Below are positions 59,051 through 64,000 of a DNA stretch of 64,000 nt, in pieces. The position numbers and the translations under genes were made by a program. Source of the stretch: Paralvinella palmiformis (lineage: Eukaryota > Annelida > Polychaeta > Terebellida > Alvinellidae). Position 1 is the first letter of the stretch; every line of letters begins with the position of its first letter. Location of the stretch: NCBI GenBank assembly GCA_025642065.1, contig JAODUP010000428.1, positions 186,001 through 250,000 of the forward strand. The letters run 5' to 3'. The notes under the pieces were generated by a model. It ran no database searches, was not told the origin of the DNA, and worked only from the letters and a program-made list of their open reading frames with translations.

Positions 59051-59081
<31 letters not shown>
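59045..59081. repeat. (GAT)n microsatellite
   Basis: About 12 GAT units. Confidence 0.95.
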
Positions 59082-59083
<2 letters not shown>

Positions 59084-59389
59084 TTCTTTAAACTTCTTTA
59101 TTCGCTGAAGCCTTTCAAATGCATTGTATATTGAAGTAATATAATGACATACGTCTACGTATAGGTATTTTTAAAATGCTTATATCATCTTTCAGATAAA
59201 AACAATATTATCTTTCAAAAGAAGACACATTAATCAAGTAATTCTGAACTGTCTTTTTAAAATATTTTTGTAATGTTAAGATCCATGACATAAAATCAGA
59301 CAGAGCTCTTTATGTCTAATTTCCACGATTTATGAATACCTATTTTAAATATCACAACTTTCTGTTCCATCTTGAAAACACATCTGTAT

Positions 59390-59765
59390 GAACTCCGGTG
59401 GCCTAGCGGTTAAGCACCCGGCACTTGGTGCCAACGGTCAGAGGTTCGAACCCCGTAAGAGGTCGAAACTTTTCCAGAAATTAATTTCTCGGCTAACAAC
59501 ATCGTGGGTGGCTGACCACGTTAAATGGCGCTGCCGTCTCCACTGAATTATTTAAAATAAAGGGGGACGCTAAAAAACGCGAGGACGTAAAACACTGGCA
59601 GTGATCACCCTCAGGGTATTTCGGCTCCATCTTTCCGTACTGCTCCCCTGTGAGTGGTGGGGGATGATGTTTCTCAACCACTCCAACATAGAAGCTGTGC
59701 TGAATAAGCGACAGCCTGGGGATTCTCCCCGAACAACAAAGCCAAAGCAGAAAATACACCTATTG
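59390..59765 (+). mobile_element. tRNA-derived SINE, type 3, with long GC-richer body
   Basis: A box TGGCCTAGCGG at 59399-59409 and B box GGTTCGAACCC at 59443-59453, with normal tRNA-like spacing. The GC content is clearly above the surroundings to about 59760 (GTGGCTGACCACGTTAAATG, CTGATAAGCGAC-like segments), suggesting a SINE body of about 370 bp, or a SINE followed by another element. The minus-strand ORFs 59493-59856 are all within it and not supported. No clean target-site duplication was found. Confidence 0.75.
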
Positions 59766-60400
59766 CTGACATAACAGTGTTTACACATTTCCGTGACTGG
59801 TACATGCACATGCACAACTGAATTATATTCTTTACGTCATATACGCTATAATACACTAGACATTACATTGAGAAACATACATCATTAGGTATCTCAATTA
59901 ACAAATTGGCTGCATGTGCGTATGTTGTGTATGTCTGCGTGATTACATTTATGTGTGTGTCAATGGTATACATAGAAAGAGATTAATCCAAATTGCATTT
60001 AGTATGTGCGTGCGTGCGTGTGTGTGTGTGTACGTTTATATTTGTACATTGTATCAACAGATTCTGGCTTTGAATGAAACACTTGGACGACTTCTTTCAC
60101 CACTTCATACACCAAGGTAATATACTTCTCAGAAATACAAGATGCTGATTGGATACCGAAAAATAACACCGTCAGTGTCAAAGCCACTAACTAAACGTGG
60201 ATAAGAAAGAAGAAAAAACAACAACATTCGAGATACCTTAATGGATGATAAATAACATGTAATTTCTAACTGCCCCCGACCATTATGGACCTTAATGGAA
60301 GGATATAAAAGATTTATAGAAGCAGCAGATTGTAAGAAGAGACAATGCCATTACGAATATTAGATAGCCACGTATAACTGTAATGCTATATAAATGCAAT
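59766..60400. other. Stretch with (GT)n and a possible LINE 3' UTR
   Basis: GT/CGTG array near 60004-60033. 60280-60405 (ATGCTATATAAATGCAATAT) resembles the ends of (ATT)n-tailed retroelements and leads into the ATT array. Confidence 0.45.
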
Positions 60401-60405
60401 ATACT

Positions 60406-60406
60406 C

Positions 60407-60443
<37 letters not shown>
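60406..60443 (+). repeat. (ATT)n array, possible retroelement tail
   Basis: About 12 ATT units after ATGCTATATAAATGCAATAT. Confidence 0.9.
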
Positions 60444-60444
<1 letters not shown>

Positions 60445-61488
60445 TGCCTTCAAAACAGATATTTGGCATGTAACTATGAAATAATTGACTCAGTTAATGG
60501 CATGTCTTGTCCTGTTTAGATATATAAAAACATTATGCATTTTCCATCATATTACCATAAACATAGTATAGACTATTGTAATATTTCTGAAATCATTTCA
60601 ACAGTATATTGTTCCATATGGTGTATACAATATACGTTCAATACATCCTGGAAACTCAAGTTGATTCTCTGACATACAAGATATAAATATTTAGAAAATT
60701 TATGATCTCTAAGTAAGCGAGCTTTGTTAATTAAACCGGAAATATTCAGGCCAGGACCTATCCTACATTCTGCAAAAAAAAAATTAATGGCACGAAGCTA
60801 GAAGAAAGAATTATTATTTATAGTTCAACCATATTTAAAGAAAATGGTGAAGTTCTTCCAAAATAACAAGTCTGGAAACCTGGTGTTCTACAGGTATGAG
60901 AAAGTTAAGTTGTGATGATAATGAAAGGTACTTACTTAGAAATCCTCTTGAAATAGCAAATACTATATCATGGTCTGTGGGTCAAGTAGAATGCATGTGC
61001 TATATTAAATAGCACAAGTATTATATCTAATGCATGTGTTATATTAAGTATTAAGTTATTTTGTTATTCTATCCCTCTCTGGGAATTTAATCAAAGGTGT
61101 GGTTTTTTTTTAACCAAAACTTTATACACTATAACCATCATCACAAGAACTATTCGGTATTTATAATATTACTTTTAGTTTGCCTCGTTATATTTCATTA
61201 TAGTATATTCTTTGGTTACCAAGATAAGATCTGTATTTAAACAATTTATTAAAAATCGACATCTCCAGAATAACTCAATCATCAATGTTTTTAAGCGTAT
61301 CTCCTGTTTCAGAAGTTTAAAAGCAATGTGTATTTCGGACATAAACAAACTTCAACTCTCCAACACAGATCGATGATTCTCTGTAAACTATTTGTATATT
61401 AATATATGTTGTAGAGCAATGTCAAAGCGACATAATGTAATACAATAAAAACATTTCTCTCTCCCTTTGTGTGTGTGTGTGTGTAATT
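60444..61488. other. AT-rich non-coding stretch
   Basis: Nothing recognised; (GT)n at 61470-61485. Confidence 0.5.
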
Positions 61489-61489
61489 A

Positions 61490-61695
61490 GACCACAAATA
61501 TTGATAATTAATCTGGACTACTCATCAGCCTATGGGACCTAAACAATCCGCTTCTGGTTCGTGACAAACTGTCTCTCACACAGGGAAGTGGTTGTATGTA
61601 GGCCACGTACAGAAAGCGGAAGCATATACAAAAAGTACCATATAACACAACAACGCGCAGTAAACACCACTTGCCTGGGGTTCAATTATCATTGT
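61490..61695 (-). mobile_element. Dispersed repeat R1, copy E (diverged fragment, inverted)
   Basis: On the minus strand: TGCTTCCGCTTTCTGTACGT, GGCCTACATACAACC, CACGAACCAGAAGCGGATTG, CCCATAGGCTGATGAGTAGT. A short (GT)n at 61470 lies next to it, as CA/TG arrays do at other R1 copies. Confidence 0.7.
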
Positions 61696-62290
61696 GTGTT
61701 ACAGATAAGTAGTCTAGATATGTAATGGACATTTTAATTCGGATGGCGTCGAATTTAAATGCTTGACTTATTGGTAATAAATCCGCAATCAGTGTGTACA
61801 ACGTATACTCAATACAATACGAATATAGGGAGAAAAATGGCTATCGATATTAAAACATTTCAATAAATTAATGTTACAAAGATTTGGAAACTAAAGTCGA
61901 TTATAATCGGCAAGTGTGGATTAATATGATAACTCCTACCTAAAATTTGTATTTCTAACAATAGGACTAAAATGTACACATTTTATTAAACGATTTGGAG
62001 GAAAGATGTCGAATTATTAGATGGATGGATGGCAGCGTGGGTGTCAATGTGAGTGGGTGTTGTTTGAGGGTGTAAAGAGATGGATGGAGAGAAGGGAGGA
62101 GAATCGAGGAAGCGAAGTAGTGATGACAATTATTTATCAGCTCGTGTAAAATAATACACTATCAGTAAAATAATAAATTGGAATATATCACTATCTTGGA
62201 TAGGTCCAACACAACAGTCGATTCAACTTAAACAGAACGATCCTAATAAACTTTAAATCCTGACATCACCTTCTATTTTAGGTTTTAATG
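61696..62290. other. Unannotated stretch
   Basis: Contains a purine-rich patch at 62020-62110 (GGATGGATGG, GAGGGTGT). No gene seen. Confidence 0.5.
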
Positions 62291-62298
62291 AGCTTAAT

Positions 62299-62529
62299 AT
62301 GGTGATAGAAGAATCAAGCACATTTGCTTATAGACAGGAAGGCTTAGTTCTTTTGGGGTTGTTTTCTTCTTCTTTCACTTTACTTTTAGTTTTAATATGC
62401 TTAAGTTGCGACGTTGTTGAAACATTAAGAATTCTGCCGATAAGGGCTTTCCGCATATTTATTGACCTAATTAGACGATGTCCGCGACGCATGCGCAGTC
62501 CACATCTACAGTGGTTTCTGGGTCAGTGA
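62299..62529 (+). other. Unrecognised 76-codon ORF with one hydrophobic segment
   Basis: Contains GLFSSSFTLLLVLICLSC, long enough for a membrane span, then an Arg-rich tail. No known family and no second copy for comparison. Its end overlaps an NRF1-like site. Confidence 0.2.
62487..62498. promoter_or_regulatory. NRF1-like motif (CGCATGCGCA)
   Basis: GACGCATGCGCAG in an AT-rich setting. A YY1-like CAAGATGGCG lies at 62837-62846, upstream of the THAP-like remnant. The pair suggests a former housekeeping-type promoter; function is inferred. Confidence 0.35.
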
Positions 62530-62934
62530 AGCCGTGTAGTAGCATGGACCAATAAGTTAAATCCACTAATTGCTCGTAAATTTACGTTTTGGGGGATTCA
62601 CCGAACTAAATCGATCTACATCATATGGTTCAGTGACGTCCGCTAGATGGCACAGTCGTTGCGGAAATAGTCTATTGTCAAGTCAGATGATCAAAAGCGT
62701 CTAAGAGTGTACATTTTATACACAGTATTATCAAAATTGAGTGAAAAATCCGGAAATGAGATTCCCTTTCTGTTTTTGTTTATATTAAGCTGCAAAGTAT
62801 TTTGACTACATTACCTGGAAAGATTTATTTATTTACAAGATGGCGATATCCAGACTCGGTGGAGGTGTGTAATTTATGAATATTCCAGTATCGACTTTAA
62901 AGGTCACAGGAAAAGGTTTCCCAAATTAGTCAAA

Positions 62935-63235
62935 ATGTCAGTGTTATTTATTCGAGAATCTTCGGAAAATATTAATTTCCCCAAAACAAGACTCGTTGGA
63001 GCGATTGACTGCGAAACACGAACAGAGTGAAGTGGAAGCCAACTTGCCAACTTATCACTTCGAGGAACATCTGTTCGTTATTTCGCCGACTTTGGTACGA
63101 TATTTGTATATGACGTGAAGAGTGTCAGACATACAGAATATACCATTCCAACCACATTCCACAAACCCGAAAATGCTAAGCCAAAGCGAATCAGCAGTTT
63201 GACGGAGAAACTGAATAGAAAACGGGTTTGTATGA
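62935..63235 (+). pseudogene. THAP-domain remnant
   Basis: Across shifting frames: MSVLFIRESSENINFPKTRL (start like THAP V-x-x-C...F-P-K, zinc Cys lost), a Trp-Lys-Pro-Thr segment near 63027, YHFEEHLFV near 63055 (the HFEE-x-x-F part, with the Cys before HF not readable), then HTEYTIPTTFHKPENAKPKR near 63130-63185 (the PTIF box that ends THAP domains). THAP domains are C2CH zinc-binding DNA-recognition modules, often at the N-terminus of P-element-like transposases. Several frameshifts; inference rests on the order of weak motifs. Confidence 0.5.
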
Positions 63236-63419
63236 GCGTTAATAGGTAATCTTGGCAGCAAACTATTGGATATTCACCAGTTCACGCATTCGTAAATAAA
63301 ATAAAATTTCACTTAGTCGTAATTTTTTTTAATTTACTTAGGCCTAGTCTAAGCTTCTTATGGCTGGGTATTGTAGACACTGCTAAACTGTTAAACTAGG
63401 TGTTCCTCCGGGGGTGGCA
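63236..63419. other. Short unannotated stretch
   Basis: Nothing recognised. Confidence 0.5.
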
Positions 63420-63743
63420 GATTACTGTATAGGCCACATATGGGAGAGCCCCATGAACTCACTGAGTTGTGGACTGGGGATGGGTGTCGGCGGCACAGGC
63501 GGCTGCTCTAGATGCTCTGCACTTGCTGCAGCTAATTTCTCACAATTAAAACTGTCTGTGACCCATTTTCGCGAATGGTTCAAAGTTGTTGGGCTTGATA
63601 TCCCTGAATATGTCAAAACTGTCGTCGGAATCTGATATTTTGTCTGTCAACTGTTCAAGACGCTTGTAACCAAAGCTGTGGCACTGCGTGATGTTTGTCA
63701 AACATGACGTCACACGATAATCCCTAGTGAGTGAAGTACACAC
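63420..63743 (-). pseudogene. P2X7-intracellular-domain-like first exon, second (inverted) copy
   Basis: Minus-strand counterpart of 11594-11917. ORF 63546-63743 carries KRLEQLTDKISDSDDSFDIF and RDIKPNNFEPFAK. A one-base shift then gives VTDSFNCEKLAAASAEHLEQ and PPVPPTPIPSPQLS, where GTGAGT (a consensus splice donor) follows. The initiating Met of copy 1 is Ile here. The IKPNNFEPFA form is closer to the usual I-x-P-Y-x-F-E-P pattern of the family than copy 1. The frameshift suggests a pseudogene. Confidence 0.5.
63705..63712. promoter_or_regulatory. CRE-like palindrome TGACGTCA, conserved between unit D copies
   Basis: Same position and flanks (CGTGTGACGTCA on the minus strand) as 11599-11606. 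Confidence 0.45.
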
Positions 63744-63950
63744 TAGCAGTGGCTCGTGAAAGTGAAAATTTTAAGTTCGGAAATTAAGGCTATAGGGAAC
63801 ATTTTAATGGAAATATGATAGCTTGTGCTTAGAATTTGTTGAATGCAGTAGTGCATCTGATAGGGAATAACATAATTGCTTCTTACGTTATAGTAACTTT
63901 GAAATGTTAAATTTCTTTTCCGGTCACCTTTAAATCTCGATGGTTGCGTA

Positions 63951-64000
63951 CACGAGGAAATAACGTGTTAAAAGGGCTTCATAATGGTGATGGTACGCAT
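63951..64000. other. Window edge
   Basis: Nothing recognised. Confidence 0.5.

Larger units (their letters stand above)
63420..63950 (-). repeat. Two-directional unit D, second copy (inverted relative to 11395-11905)
   Basis: Aligns in reverse with 11395-11905 across both arms and the central CRE-like site, including GTAGTGCATCTGATAGGGAA and AATTTCTTTTCC on the outer arm. Confidence 0.8.

Noticed and set aside
59399..59460. Possible functional tRNA gene
   Set aside because: The acceptor ends do not pair and the head is part of a SINE-like block.
62299..62529. Small membrane protein gene
   Set aside because: One hydrophobic stretch in a 76-codon ORF is not enough; no homologue recognised and no second copy.

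Overview
This is AT-rich, gene-poor animal nuclear DNA. Nothing in it looks bacterial: there are no operons and no long ORFs in series. Instead it has many (AT)n, (CA)n, (ATT)n and (ACT)n arrays, tRNA-derived SINEs, decayed LINE reverse transcriptases, and remnants of THAP/P-element-like and tyrosine-recombinase-like transposon genes. The SINE style, the (ATT)n LINE tails and the repeat-protein families suggest a marine invertebrate. A mollusc, perhaps a cephalopod, is my best guess, but the sequence alone does not prove it. No intact host gene was recognised. Most ORFs longer than 60 codons run through microsatellites or TE debris. The exception is a 203-codon ORF on the minus strand (19570-20181), which is longer than chance would readily give and which I could not identify.

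Layout. 0-9 kb: AT-rich DNA with a SINE insertion (2137-2270), two plus-strand LINE C-terminal fragments (4930-5640, 5935-6510), a complete SINE with perfect 16-bp target-site duplications (6594-6811), a minus-strand LINE endonuclease fragment (7883-8193) and a second, inverted SINE (8407-8603). 9.4-15.3 kb: two copies of a dispersed repeat of about 1 kb (called R1 here), a two-directional unit carrying a P2X7-intracellular-domain-like first exon (11395-11905), and a tail-to-tail SINE pair (13408-13770). 15-26 kb: mostly featureless, with one SINE fragment, an inverted SINE, the 203-codon ORF, a run of four hairpins, and the left copy of a 2.4-kb duplication. 26.6-31 kb: R1 copy B with a large CA/TA/CG array, and LINE fragments. 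33-39 kb: the right copy of the duplication and more LINE debris. 39.6-50 kb: almost empty except for a THAP9/P-element-like pseudogene (46.1-46.6 kb). 50-54 kb: a fresh 105-bp tandem triplication, an older dispersed repeat and R1 copy D. 53.8-55.1 kb: a decayed pseudogene of a zinc-finger plus recombinase-like family. 57-64 kb: paralogous copies of blocks seen earlier, a third SINE type, a THAP-domain remnant, and an inverted second copy of the P2X7-like unit.

The window is dominated by paralogous blocks shared between distant positions. Pairs noted by eye are 1.97/57.2 kb, 3.3/39.2 kb, 11.0+12.5/29.8 kb, 11.4/63.9 kb (inverted), 21.9/33.3 kb and 50.9/58.4 kb. Two pairs act as natural filled-site/empty-site comparisons: one dates a SINE insertion, and one suggests that the P2X7-like unit arrived as an insertion of about 1 kb. 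These homologies were read by eye, so their borders are approximate.
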